Notes: generated by a model from the letters alone, not told the origin. Counted from the first letter of the stretch, positions 47,568 to 56,262 are shown. The stretch is DNA of 64,000 nucleotides from Paraburkholderia sp. C35 (GCF_003121405.1 NZ_QBUY01000014.1:62001-126000), one strand, 5' to 3'. A program made the numbers and translations.

Positions 47568-48149
47568 GTGGCGAAGCGAGTGTTTTTCAGTTTCCACTAT
47601 CAAGATGTGATCGACTTTCGAGCGAACGTTGTTCGAAATCACTGGGTAGCGAAGGACGACCGCGAGGATGCGGGCTTTTTTGATGCGTCTATCTGGGAAG
47701 AGAGCAAGAAAAAAGGTTCTTCTGAACTCAGGAAGCTCATCCGTACCGGACTCGAAAATACATCGAACACCTGCGTGTTAATCGGTTCGCAAACCTATGC
47801 GCGTCCTTGGGTCAGGTACGAGATCTTTTACAGCATCTGGCGTCACAATCATGTGTTTGGCGTGCACATCAACCAGATCAAAGGGAAGGACGGCAAAACG
47901 AAGACGAACGGGCCCAATCCGTTTGATTACCTGGCGCTAAAGTACAGTGCAGATGGGACTTCGGCGACACCAATGGAAGCAAAAGACGGCAAGTGGGTTG
48001 AGTTTGGTGAGTTTGGCGAATACAAACTTGCAAACGTAGCAAAGAGCGAGCGTTGGGGAAAAACTCTATCGTTATCGTCTCTTGGATTTAAGACGTACTG
48101 CTGGTCCGCAGATGACGGCTACAACTCGTTTGCGAACTGGGTGAAGTGA
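47568..48149 (+). CDS. thsB: Thoeris TIR protein ThsB
   Basis: 193 residues, the usual ThsB size, of the MTH538/DUF1863 TIR-like type. FFSFHYQDV (6-14) is the first strand; VLIGSQTYARPWVRYEI carries the probable catalytic E85; VFGVHIN follows. ThsB senses phage infection and converts NAD+ to a cyclic ADP-ribose isomer that activates ThsA. The GTG start at 47568 has GAGGAGAAA upstream. It is 91 bases after thsA, and a stable hairpin follows at 48157. Confidence 0.93.
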   Translation: MAKRVFFSFHYQDVIDFRANVVRNHWVAKDDREDAGFFDASIWEESKKKGSSELRKLIRTGLENTSNTCVLIGSQTYARPWVRYEIFYSIWRHNHVFGVHINQIKGKDGKTKTNGPNPFDYLALKYSADGTSATPMEAKDGKWVEFGEFGEYKLANVAKSERWGKTLSLSSLGFKTYCWSADDGYNSFANWVK

Positions 48150-48156
48150 TGAAGTT

Positions 48157-48188
48157 CCCGCCTTCCGCGGCACATCGTGGAGGGCGGG
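48157..48188 (+). terminator. hairpin at the end of the Thoeris island
   Basis: A 13-bp stem with two G-T pairs, starting CCCGCCTTCC and returning GGAGGGCGGG, with a 6-base loop. It begins 7 bases after the thsB stop and has no T-run. Confidence 0.5.
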
Positions 48189-48284
48189 GGAGCGCATGCG
48201 CTACACGCGGTAAAGATTTGTTGCCCATGCCGAGCTACTAGAAAACGGATTGCTTCGTTGGACGACTCCATCAGCAGGTTGCGA

Positions 48285-48785
48285 CTATTGCTTCCCGACC
48301 AGCGTTTCAGCGCCCGCCCGATTGCTATCAGGTTCGGCGGGTTGGCGCCTGAAGACGAGCATGCGAGGAGTCACTTGCTGACAGATCTCGCCATTTTGAT
48401 TGATTGTGTCGCCTTGCAGCACGACAATGCCGCGATCTGGTTTGGACTGGGATGGAATAATTTCGATTACCCGGGTCACGACATGTAGCGAGTCTCCCGG
48501 TCGCGTCGGCCTCGGCCATGATATTTCACCCCCCACCCCAATCATTCCTCCAGCGATAGGCACGCTTTCCACGAGCAATCGCATCGTGATTGCAGCCGTG
48601 TGCCATCCGCTAGCGGCGAGTCCACGGAATACCGTTTGGGCGGCCGCCGCCTCGTCCAGATGAAACACTTGGGGGTCGAAAGACTGCGCGAATGTGCGGA
48701 TTTCATCAAGGTCAACCCGGTACTCCCTGCTCTCGAAGGTGTCTCCAATGCGCATGTCTTCGAGATACTTCTTTGCTGCTTCCAT
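48285..48785 (-). CDS. MaoC-like dehydratase/hydratase
   Basis: 166 residues with the MaoC hotdog pattern: a start YLEDMRIGDTFES, then the helix segment with FDPQVFHLDEAAA and FRGLAASGWHTAAI carrying the catalytic D/H positions. It hydrates enoyl-CoA (R-specific) or dehydrates 3-hydroxyacyl-CoA. The ATG at 48785 has TTGGAGA upstream. A strong promoter lies at 48907-48935, leaving a 5' leader of about 115 bases. Divergent to the HxlR gene. Confidence 0.87.
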   Translation of the reverse strand: MEAAKKYLEDMRIGDTFESREYRVDLDEIRTFAQSFDPQVFHLDEAAAAQTVFRGLAASGWHTAAITMRLLVESVPIAGGMIGVGGEISWPRPTRPGDSLHVVTRVIEIIPSQSKPDRGIVVLQGDTINQNGEICQQVTPRMLVFRRQPAEPDSNRAGAETLVGKQ

Positions 48786-48888
48786 CGCCGTCTCCAATTG
48801 CTCGCGTCCAGGTGCCAAGAGTCGCGCGGTTGGTCGCCGCGCTGAACAAGCCCGGCGTATCTGCATTGGTCTGCAGAACCGCTTTACA

Positions 48889-48906
48889 ACTTCCTTTTGG
48901 GAACTT
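48889..48906. promoter_or_regulatory. imperfect inverted repeat after the MaoC promoter -10 box
   Basis: ACTTCC-TTTT-GGGAACTT on the plus strand, immediately beside the -10 box of the minus-strand promoter. A matching repeat (ACTTCCCATAGGGAAGT) occupies the same place in the promoter at 50959. Candidate HxlR operator. Confidence 0.55.
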
Positions 48907-48935
48907 AATATACGAAGCAGATGGCGTTCTGTCAA
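48907..48935 (-). promoter_or_regulatory. consensus sigma-70 promoter for the MaoC gene
   Basis: Read on the minus strand, TTGACA (48935-48930) and TATATT (48912-48907) with exactly 17 bases between. It is almost identical to the promoter at 50959-50987. Confidence 0.7.
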
Positions 48936-49192
48936 TGGCGGAATGCTGACTGTCGAGACGTTAAGGGTTGGTGTACGGGTCTCGCAGCGGTGAGGGAAGA
49001 CAGTGGACGACCTCGCCGCGAGTGGCTGTGAAGGTCTTGCATTCGCGACGAGGCGCACAGCTTGCTCTGCGTTGGCCAGCCGACGGTCTCGGTCTCAATC
49101 GCTCGCGACAGATCCGCTGCATACGTGCTTGGCTGATGGAACGGCACGGAAGGTGACAGCTTTGACGATTGCGAAAACCTGAAAGGCGCACG

Positions 49193-49738
49193 ATGAAAGA
49201 ATCTGAGATCGGGGATTTGACCTGTTCTTTGGCGCGCTCGCTGAGTCTTATTGGCGACGCATGGACGTTGCTGATCGTTCGGGAACTGTTTCTCGGCACG
49301 CGCCGCTATGACGACTTTATCGCGGTAACAGGCATGGCGCCGAAGTTGCTCTCAGCAAGGCTGAAAAAGCTCGAGGCCGCGGGCTTGGTCAAGCGCGTTT
49401 TGTATATGGACAAACCGAAACGCTACGAGTATCGATTGACACGCATGGGCGTCGAGCTTCATCCCGTGATGGTGACGATAACGCAGTGGGGAAACCGTTG
49501 GCGCAAACCCCGCGGCGAGAAGACACCACCGCTTCAATTCAGACACAAAACTTGCGGTCACGTTGCCGAAGCTGCGCTGATCTGCAGCTGCTGCGGGGAG
49601 GGTTTCAACCCGCAAGAGATTGAACCGATACAGAGTACCGCGTTCCTTGCCGAGCGCGAATCGATGAAGAGCGAGTTGCACAGGAAGCGGGCGGAACCTG
49701 AATACGCAGACACTTCCGATGTTAACGGAGAGGGATAG
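49193..49738 (+). CDS. HxlR-family transcriptional regulator
   Basis: 181 residues. The winged helix includes IGDAWTLLIVRELFLGTRRYDDF and LSARLKKLEAAGLVKR, typical of HxlR. The C-terminal extension HKTCGHVAE...CSCCGEGFNPQEI carries paired cysteines that could bind a metal or sense redox change. AAAGG lies about 9 bases before the ATG. It is divergent to MaoC and close to the molybdoenzyme operon, whose promoters share a repeat, so it probably controls both. Confidence 0.87.
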   Translation: MKESEIGDLTCSLARSLSLIGDAWTLLIVRELFLGTRRYDDFIAVTGMAPKLLSARLKKLEAAGLVKRVLYMDKPKRYEYRLTRMGVELHPVMVTITQWGNRWRKPRGEKTPPLQFRHKTCGHVAEAALICSCCGEGFNPQEIEPIQSTAFLAERESMKSELHRKRAEPEYADTSDVNGEG

Positions 49739-49763
49739 CCGGACTAACGTGCGCAAAATATTT

Positions 49764-49774
49764 GACCTAAGGTC
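49764..49774. repeat. short palindrome after the HxlR gene
   Basis: GACCTAAGGTC is a perfect 11-base inverted repeat 26 bases after the stop codon. It may be a weak terminator or a regulator site. Confidence 0.3.
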
Positions 49775-49919
49775 TGGTTAGCATCACCGAGTCTGCATCA
49801 CGGTGCGAAACGCGCGCTGTGCAGCCTCCGGTTTCTAGCAGTAGTCGTTGAGTCTGCACAGACCCGATCATCGCGTTTAAAAAGGGTGGCTACACCCGAT
49901 ATCACACGGGAGATATCGG

Positions 49920-50162
49920 ATGCGACTCTTATCAATTGGCGAGACAGCAACGCAGCTGGGCGTTGCAGTAGGCACGCTGCGACGCTGGCATCGGCAGGGA
50001 CTGTTCTTGCCTTTCTGCCGAACCATGGGTGGGCACCACCGATATCAGCATGACACGGTACGGGCTGCGGCTGGTGCGGCCCCTGCTGCAACGGGCAAGA
50101 CGGTTTGTTACGCGCCGCGTAGACCTTGGTGTGCTGTTTGTGATCACAGCACAGGCTCGTAA
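49920..50162 (+). pseudogene. remnant of an IS607-type serine recombinase (TnpA)
   Basis: MRLLSIGETATQLGV...TLRRWHRQG..FCRTMGGHHRY closely matches the MerR-like helix-turn-helix of IS607 transposases. The next segment GKTVCYA is the start of the serine-recombinase domain (normally KTVCYARVSS), but the frame then diverges and stops after 80 codons, so the catalytic part is lost. No partner TnpB gene was seen. Confidence 0.7.
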
Positions 50163-50254
50163 ATATCGCCTGGTCTCTGTAGTTTTCTTTTCCCCGCGTA
50201 TCCGCAGGCCGAACCTACCTGAGAGAGATGCGCGGCGTGACTTTCCTACATTTA

Positions 50255-50505
50255 ATTTCAAACGTTCTTCGAGCTCGTTCAGCTTGACGTTGACGACATC
50301 TCGCCACCGTTCGAGAGCAATCTCTTCAACCAGCGACTCGACTCGAGACCGCGGTAATCGAGCCGCGCGACAATCATCTCGGCCACGACCCGCATCTTGA
50401 CCCGCTCATTGTGGCAGCGGTTGTCCTCGCTTTTGAACCAATAACGCAGGACGATGGCGTGCTGGAGATACCACGCATAACGGTTCGGTCTGATGCCGCG
50501 CCTTT
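50255..50505 (-). pseudogene. frameshifted coding remnant, unknown family
   Basis: On the minus strand one frame reads RYAWYLQHAIVLRYWF..., and then the reading continues in another frame as VESLVEEIALERWRDVVNVKLNELEERL. The join lies near 50335. The pieces look like one protein broken by a frameshift. I do not recognise it. It lies beside the IS607 remnant. Confidence 0.5.
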
Positions 50506-50958
50506 GCGGATACGCGGCCAGCTCGCCAGTTCGACGGTCTCGACTTGTGCTTTCCGTCGTTCATAGGCGAAGAGAGCACGTTACAGCGATAGCGTTCCCG
50601 ATTTTGCCATCCCATATGTCGTGACATCACGATGCTTTATCTCGGCGCCAGAGACGCTCCAATACCGAGACCGCAGCAACCGAAGAAACGCCGGAAAAAT
50701 CGCGTGCGCGGTTTTTCGAGGAAGCTAGCGCTTAGCCGCTTGGCGCACACAGCGTCACATTTACTGACAGACCCTCAATAGCAGGACCCTCAGGATTTGT
50801 GCATTGCAACGACATACACCCCCGGGATGTACCGTTGCCGCTTCAGCAGCACATCACCTCCTCGATTGTTCAAATCCTTTATTCGCTACAAACCGCTGAA
50901 AATCATCCGATCTACTCTGACGTATGCATTTGCTTAAAAAAACAGATGCAATCATCGT
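50506..50958. other. gene-free stretch before the molybdoenzyme operon
   Basis: No open frame here looks like a protein. It separates the transposon debris from the promoter at 50959. Confidence 0.3.
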
Positions 50959-50987
50959 TTGACACTCCCAAGTGCTTCACCTATATT
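50959..50987 (+). promoter_or_regulatory. consensus sigma-70 promoter for the molybdoenzyme operon
   Basis: TTGACA (50959-50964), 17-base spacer, TATATT (50982-50987). Spacing and boxes are the same as in the MaoC promoter. Confidence 0.72.
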
Positions 50988-51004
50988 ACTTCCCATAGGG
51001 AAGT
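50988..51004. promoter_or_regulatory. operator-like inverted repeat at the transcription start
   Basis: ACTTCCC-ATA-GGGAAGT, perfect 7-bp half-sites, directly after the -10 box. A repressor bound here would block transcription. Related to the repeat at 48889. Confidence 0.6.
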
Positions 51005-51133
51005 GACTAGCTGTGCCGAAGAGGCGCGGCTGATTCCAACGCTTTTGCAGCGATTGCAGAGATTGAGTTTCACAACTCGTCGCGGCTCGAGGCCATTGCG
51101 ATAGATCAGTAACTGACGCTGACCGGAGGAGCC

Positions 51134-53326
51134 ATGACGGATAAGAAGAGTTCGACAAAGCGCACGCTTTGCTCAAGTTGTGACATCTACTGCCAGGTAG
51201 AGACGGAGGTGCCTGAAAGCGGACTCGTTAAGGACGTTCGTGTAAAAGCGCTAGATACCCGGCCACTACGTGCGAACATTTGTATGAAGGGCGTTCATGC
51301 GCCGGAGGGATTTAGTCATCCTGATCGAGTCATTCATCCGCTGAAGAGAAAAGGGGAGCGTGGCTCCGGACTTTGGGAGAAGATCAGCTGGTCGCAGGCG
51401 ATGGACGAGATCGCAGAAAAGCTGAAGACGGTGGTCCAAGAGTTCGGTCCCGAAGCGCTCGCGGTATCCACCTCGCAGTGGAATACCCAAACCGACAACG
51501 GCTCGGGACGACGATTCATGAATCTGCTGGGTTCGCCGAACTGGATCAGCGGCGTTGCTCTTTGCGCTGGGAATACATCAGCAATTAACCGCATGGTTTA
51601 TGGCTGGTATCCCTACCCGGACTACCCGAATACGAAATGCGTTGTCCTCTTTGGTCATAATCCGAAGCAGCATTCATGGACGCCAATCTATAACGCAATC
51701 CGGCGTGCTCAGGAGAGGGGCGCCAAGCTCATTGTCCTTGATCCGCGCCGCAGCGAGAGTGCGGAGCGCGCGGATCTGTGGCTTCCGCTTCGGCCTGGCA
51801 CAGATGCGGCCATGTGTATGGGATGGCTCAAAGTCATTTTCGACGAAGGGCTTTATGACAAAGATTTCGTCGAAAAATGGACTGTTGGATTCGACGAATT
51901 CCGTCGGCGCGTCGATGAGTTTCCGCTCAGCCGTGTAGCAGAAATTACTGGCGTTGACGCGGAGCTTATTGCGCAAGCGGCGCGGATGTATGCGACATCA
52001 GGGCCGGCAGTAATTCCGTGGACACCTATCACCGACCAACAGCGCAACTCAACATCAGCTATTCGCCTGATGTGCAGCCTTCGAGCCGTCTGTGGCTATG
52101 TAGATGTTCCCGGCGGTGAGATGCTGCATGGGTTCCATCCCGACATCATCCACGAAAGCGAACTGGAGTTTCACGAGGCGCTCGCGGATGAGCAACGAAA
52201 GAAGCAACTCGGTTCCGTCGATCATCCGGCCTTTACATATAGAGGAATGGAAAAGCTCCGGGAGCCGGCAAAACGCGTTTGGGGCTATGAATGGCCGAAT
52301 ATCATCTCGGGCAACTACATGGCGACCCCAAGCGCGGTGTTCCGCGCGATGGCGGATGGTGCTCCTTACCCGGTAAAGGCGTTCATTACGATTGGCAACA
52401 ACACCTTGCTTAGCTTCGCGAACATGCAGCTCATCGAGCGGGCGATGCGTGCTCAAGATCTGGTAGTGGCTGTGGAACATTTCCGGACGCCGACGGCACA
52501 GCTGGCAGACTACATTCTTCCGGGAGATGCCTGGCTTGAGCGCAATTGCATTTCAGACTCATTTGGCTGGACGGCAATTTACCGACCCTCTCAAAAAACC
52601 GTAGAGCCCCCCGGTGAATGCAAGTCAGTTTTCGACTTCTGGCGAGACCTGGCTGTCCGGATGGGATTCGGTGCGCACTTTCCGTGGAAGACAAACGAGG
52701 AAGTGCTTGAAAAGAGGGTCTCTCGGCTGGGCATGGACTTTGAGACTTTTGCAGAGAAGCATCCGTATCATATGCCGGAGCTCACGCACCGAAAATACGA
52801 TCGGACTGGATTTGCCACGCCGTCTGGGAAGGTGGAGTTGTATTCCAGCGTACTTGAAGGCCTCGGATTTGACCCACTCCCATATTGGCGAGGGGACCCT
52901 CCGAGGACGTCCGAATGGCCTTTGACGATGTTCACTGGCGTGCGTGAAGACGAATTCTTTCAGACTGGGCATCGTCACATCAAATCCTTGCGCCGTCGTT
53001 CGCCAGACCCTCACATGTTTTTATGCAAAGAAGATGCAGAACGGCTCGGCCTGCAACAAGGCGATTGGGCATCGGTAACCACACCACACGGTTCGATAGA
53101 GCTTCGAACGACGATCCGAGATGACATGCCAGTTGGCGTTGTGCGTGTCCCTCATGGCTGGTGGTTGCCTGAGCATCCAGAAGGCGACGGTACGCTAAGC
53201 GGAGCGCTGATTCACGCAGACGCTCTCCTATTACCCGATGATGAAGATTATCTGGATCGAGAACAGGGCATTCCGCACTTCAAGGGACTTCCCTGCAGAG
53301 TTTCCGCATTGAGTTCGAATCACTAA
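51134..53326 (+). CDS. molybdopterin oxidoreductase (DMSO reductase superfamily)
   Basis: 730 residues. The N-terminal cluster C13-x2-C16-x3-C20...C50 would bind one 4Fe-4S centre. The molybdopterin domains follow, including VALCAGNTSA where C144 may ligate molybdenum, VVLFGHNPKQHSW and VLDPRRSESAERADLWLPLRPGTD. The C-terminal dinucleotide-binding domain starts near 620. No Tat signal is visible, so it should be cytoplasmic. GGAGGA precedes the ATG. In a cluster with enoyl-CoA isomerase and acyl-CoA ligase genes it may hydroxylate or dehydrogenate a CoA ester or ring compound (inference). Confidence 0.88.
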   Translation: MTDKKSSTKRTLCSSCDIYCQVETEVPESGLVKDVRVKALDTRPLRANICMKGVHAPEGFSHPDRVIHPLKRKGERGSGLWEKISWSQAMDEIAEKLKTVVQEFGPEALAVSTSQWNTQTDNGSGRRFMNLLGSPNWISGVALCAGNTSAINRMVYGWYPYPDYPNTKCVVLFGHNPKQHSWTPIYNAIRRAQERGAKLIVLDPRRSESAERADLWLPLRPGTDAAMCMGWLKVIFDEGLYDKDFVEKWTVGFDEFRRRVDEFPLSRVAEITGVDAELIAQAARMYATSGPAVIPWTPITDQQRNSTSAIRLMCSLRAVCGYVDVPGGEMLHGFHPDIIHESELEFHEALADEQRKKQLGSVDHPAFTYRGMEKLREPAKRVWGYEWPNIISGNYMATPSAVFRAMADGAPYPVKAFITIGNNTLLSFANMQLIERAMRAQDLVVAVEHFRTPTAQLADYILPGDAWLERNCISDSFGWTAIYRPSQKTVEPPGECKSVFDFWRDLAVRMGFGAHFPWKTNEEVLEKRVSRLGMDFETFAEKHPYHMPELTHRKYDRTGFATPSGKVELYSSVLEGLGFDPLPYWRGDPPRTSEWPLTMFTGVREDEFFQTGHRHIKSLRRRSPDPHMFLCKEDAERLGLQQGDWASVTTPHGSIELRTTIRDDMPVGVVRVPHGWWLPEHPEGDGTLSGALIHADALLLPDDEDYLDREQGIPHFKGLPCRVSALSSNH

Positions 53327-53353
53327 TATCTCTCACCTCACGAAGGCTTCAGG

Positions 53354-54145
53354 ATGAACTATTCAAGCATCGACCTTTCGGTAAAGGCAGGCATTGCGAC
53401 CATCACCTTTACTCGCCCCGAATCGTACAACTCGATGGACTTCGTGATGGCGAAGGAGTTGTTCGATTGCGCCATCCGTCTGACGACAGATGACCAGGTT
53501 CGGGCCATCGTTCTTACGGGTCAAGGTGAGCATGCATTCTGCGCGGGGGGCGACGTTAGCGCATTTGCAGCAGATCCAGACAGCGCTCAACCTTTGCTTC
53601 GGGAAATGACTGGATATCTTCATTCGGCCATTTCTCGCCTTGCGTGGGGAGATGCACCGGTTCTGGCTGCAGTGAACGGCGTAGCGGCAGGTGCGGGTCT
53701 GAGTTTTGTAGGGGCTTGTGATCTGGCGTTTGCCTCCGAAAAAGCAACGTTCGTCAGTGCATACACCAGTATCGGGCTTACTCCAGATGCCAGCTCCACA
53801 TTCTATCTTCCCAGAATTATCGGCATGCGCAGAACGATGGAACTTGCCATCACCGGTCGAGTCCTTTCAGCCCAGGAAGCCTTGGACTGGGGATTGGTGA
53901 ACCGCGTTACGCCCGCAGATGAGGTGCTCAAGGTTACCTACGCCATGGCCGAGAAGCTCGCGGCCGGTCCGACGAAGGCCTATGGTGGCGTCAAGCGACT
54001 GCTGCTGCAGAGTTTCAATGAACCCCTTGAGTCCCAGCTTGAACGGGAGTCGAGAGAGATCAGTGCAGCCGCTGATCGCGTGGACGGTCGGGAAGGTATC
54101 CGAGCGTTCACCGAAAAACGTCGTCCGTCATTTAAAGGAAGCTAG
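53354..54145 (+). CDS. enoyl-CoA hydratase/isomerase (PaaG-like)
   Basis: 263-residue crotonase with the full oxyanion loop CAGGD near 63-67, GVAAGAGLSFVGACDLAFAS, and AYTSIGLTPDASSTFYLPRIIG, where the usual acidic residue is D. This last segment is like PaaG-type isomerases. It ends FTEKRRPSF. AAGG and AGG lie before the ATG. It starts 27 bases after the molybdoenzyme gene, so they are co-transcribed. Confidence 0.9.
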   Translation: MNYSSIDLSVKAGIATITFTRPESYNSMDFVMAKELFDCAIRLTTDDQVRAIVLTGQGEHAFCAGGDVSAFAADPDSAQPLLREMTGYLHSAISRLAWGDAPVLAAVNGVAAGAGLSFVGACDLAFASEKATFVSAYTSIGLTPDASSTFYLPRIIGMRRTMELAITGRVLSAQEALDWGLVNRVTPADEVLKVTYAMAEKLAAGPTKAYGGVKRLLLQSFNEPLESQLERESREISAAADRVDGREGIRAFTEKRRPSFKGS

Positions 54146-54255
54146 TCGGACACCGCATCGTCAAGTGCGACCTCAGTCGAAACGCGCCGCACCGCTCGGG
54201 TCATCGCATTCAGGGGCGTTTGTAAAAGGCTCCCTGTTCAATGGAGAAATTCGCT

Positions 54256-54750
54256 TTGCCGCTCATTGACCTCACCCTGCCGAAGGGGGCGTTCTCGCGC
54301 TCGCAACTTCAAGCGCTCGAAAAGGAGCTCCTTGACATCGTTCTGCGATGGGAGCGCGCTGATAGCACCGCCCACGCGAAAGAAATCTCTTGGATCTATG
54401 CGCATGAAGTTGAGGTGATGCATGCGTTAGTGGGTGACTCAGTCCCCGGTAAGCCTCATTACCGCGTCGACGTGGCCGTGCCGGCTGGAACGATGGATGA
54501 ACATCATCGCGCTGGCTTGATCTACGAGACCACAAGAGCGGTGTTAACTGCGGACGGCTCCCCGTTTACAGACGCCGATGCGATGCGGGTTTGGGTGATT
54601 TTGCGTGAAGTTGACGAAGGATCATGGGGCATGGGCGGTCGAGCACTTGGATGCAAGGACATCATGCGTTACGCAGTCAAGGCAACGCTTCCTGTCCTGA
54701 CCGAAAACCTGAAACCTGTGCCCAGGGAGAAGCCAGCAAAATCTGCTTAA
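54256..54750 (+). CDS. tautomerase-superfamily-like protein, TTG start
   Basis: 164 residues if translation begins at TTG 54256, giving PLIDLTLPKGAFS after Met, with an exposed N-terminal proline as in the related gene at 22966 (PMIDLTLPRGALS). The ATG at 54241 would bury this proline behind five residues, and it overlaps the ribosome site GGAG (54243-54246), which is 9 bases before the TTG. The conserved VWVILREVDEGSWGMGG segment matches the other copy. Likely an isomerase for an enol or unsaturated acid; substrate unknown. Confidence 0.78.
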   Translation: MPLIDLTLPKGAFSRSQLQALEKELLDIVLRWERADSTAHAKEISWIYAHEVEVMHALVGDSVPGKPHYRVDVAVPAGTMDEHHRAGLIYETTRAVLTADGSPFTDADAMRVWVILREVDEGSWGMGGRALGCKDIMRYAVKATLPVLTENLKPVPREKPAKSA

Positions 54751-54871
54751 CCGCCTGGTCCGACGATAGTTGAAGGTCTTGCCGCAAGCAGAGCACCGGC
54801 CGAACGCGGGAGGCGGACCCGCGGCACGCTGCTGACAGCATATTTCCATTGCATTCAAGAGGAGAATCAAG

Positions 54872-55849
54872 ATGAAAACACGCATTACCGAGCTGTTCGG
54901 AATCCAACACCCTATCATTCAGGGCGGGATGCACTTTGTGGGCTTTGCCGAACTGGCATCGGCTGTATCCAACGCGGGTGGACTCGGAATTATCACTGGG
55001 TTGACTCAAAAGACCCCTGAGGCGTTGGCCAAGGAAATCGCGAAGTGCCACGAGATGACGGACAAGCCGTTCGGCGTCAATCTGACCTTTCTCCCCACAT
55101 TCACCTCACCTCCGTACGCAGAGTACATCCAGGCAGTCTCCGAAGGCGGAGTCCGTATTGTTGAAACTGCAGGCCGTAGCCCGGACGCTTACATGCCGGC
55201 GCTTAAAGAGGCTGGAATCACAGTGATTCACAAGTGTACTTCCGTCCGGCATGCGCTAAAGGCGGAAAAAATTGGTTGCGATGCAGTCAGCGTCGACGGG
55301 TTCGAATGTGGCGGCCATCCCGGCGAAGACGACATGCCTAACATGATTCTCTTGCCGCGTGCGCAAGAAGAACTCTCGATCCCGTTCGTTGCTTCTGGTG
55401 GCATGGCCGATGGTCGCAGCCTTGTCGCGGCGCTTTCACTGGGCGCTGACGGTATCAACATGGGCACCCGTTTCATTGCAACTCGCGAGGCACCTGTGCA
55501 CCAGAACGTAAAGGACGCCATTCTGCAAGCAACCGAGCTGGATACCCGGCTGGTCATGAGGCCGTTGCGCAATACGGAGCGCGTTCTCAACAATGCTGGC
55601 GTTGATCGAATGCTCGAGATTGAGCGTGAGAAAGGGGCGGAGCTGAAAATCGATGACGTCTTCGAATATGTCGCGCGCGTATATCCCCGTGTCATGATCG
55701 ATGGAGAAATGGATGCCGGCGCCTGGAGTTGCGGTATGGTCGTCGGTTTGATCAATGACATCCCGACGGTGAAGGAATTGATTGACCGGACTATGGCGAC
55801 AGCAGAAGGCATTATCCAGACTCGGCTTGGAAAGATGTTGGCCCACTAG
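54872..55849 (+). CDS. NMO-type flavin oxidoreductase (nitronate monooxygenase family)
   Basis: 325-residue FMN-binding TIM-barrel protein. PIIQGGM (14-20), VDGFECGGHPGED with the conserved GGHxG histidine, and ASGGMADGRSLVAALSLGADGINMGTRF are all characteristic. Members oxidise nitronates or act as NADH:quinone reductases (as for PA1024); the name alone does not settle which. GAGGAG lies before the ATG. It follows the tautomerase-like gene by 121 bases. Confidence 0.88.
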   Translation: MKTRITELFGIQHPIIQGGMHFVGFAELASAVSNAGGLGIITGLTQKTPEALAKEIAKCHEMTDKPFGVNLTFLPTFTSPPYAEYIQAVSEGGVRIVETAGRSPDAYMPALKEAGITVIHKCTSVRHALKAEKIGCDAVSVDGFECGGHPGEDDMPNMILLPRAQEELSIPFVASGGMADGRSLVAALSLGADGINMGTRFIATREAPVHQNVKDAILQATELDTRLVMRPLRNTERVLNNAGVDRMLEIEREKGAELKIDDVFEYVARVYPRVMIDGEMDAGAWSCGMVVGLINDIPTVKELIDRTMATAEGIIQTRLGKMLAH

Positions 55850-56226
55850 TAAGCGTCGCCTACATGTTCAGGAGAGTGACGGCTTTGGGCTGCTGAGACA
55901 AACGCAGGAGACGGCAGTGAAAATCAATGTATTGGCAAGCCGCGAAACAGCGGCACCCGATATCGCGCCAGAGGGAACTTGCCACGCACTGTGGTGCGCC
56001 GTTATCCGCGCGACGAGCAACAGATCCACTACAAGGAGCGCGAGCCACCCGCGAGGAAGGTTGCCGCTTCAGGGACCTGCTCGTGAGTGCTTCGCTGCGC
56101 GATCGCCGGGTGCCAGCCTTCATCTCAAGAGGCACCTTGTGGTGTCGCGCGCCGTAACACCCAAGCACTAGGACCACGGGTTAGCTGTTGACGCTGCCTA
56201 TGCGCGGCAGACGCAAGTGTCCATCA

Positions 56227-56262
56227 AGCTCGAGCGGCCAGCATGGTGCTGGCACTCGAGCT
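56227..56262. terminator. imperfect long hairpin
   Basis: AGCTCGAG...CCAGCA-TGG-TGCTGG...CTCGAGCT forms a long stem with a small bulge. It lies in the 574-base gap between the NMO-type gene and the acyl-CoA ligase gene, which otherwise shows no gene. No T-run. Confidence 0.45.

Noticed and set aside
43134..48149. Search for an integrase or attachment sites bounding the defence genes
   Set aside because: No integrase gene and no clear direct repeats were seen within the window; only the IS607-type remnant on the right.
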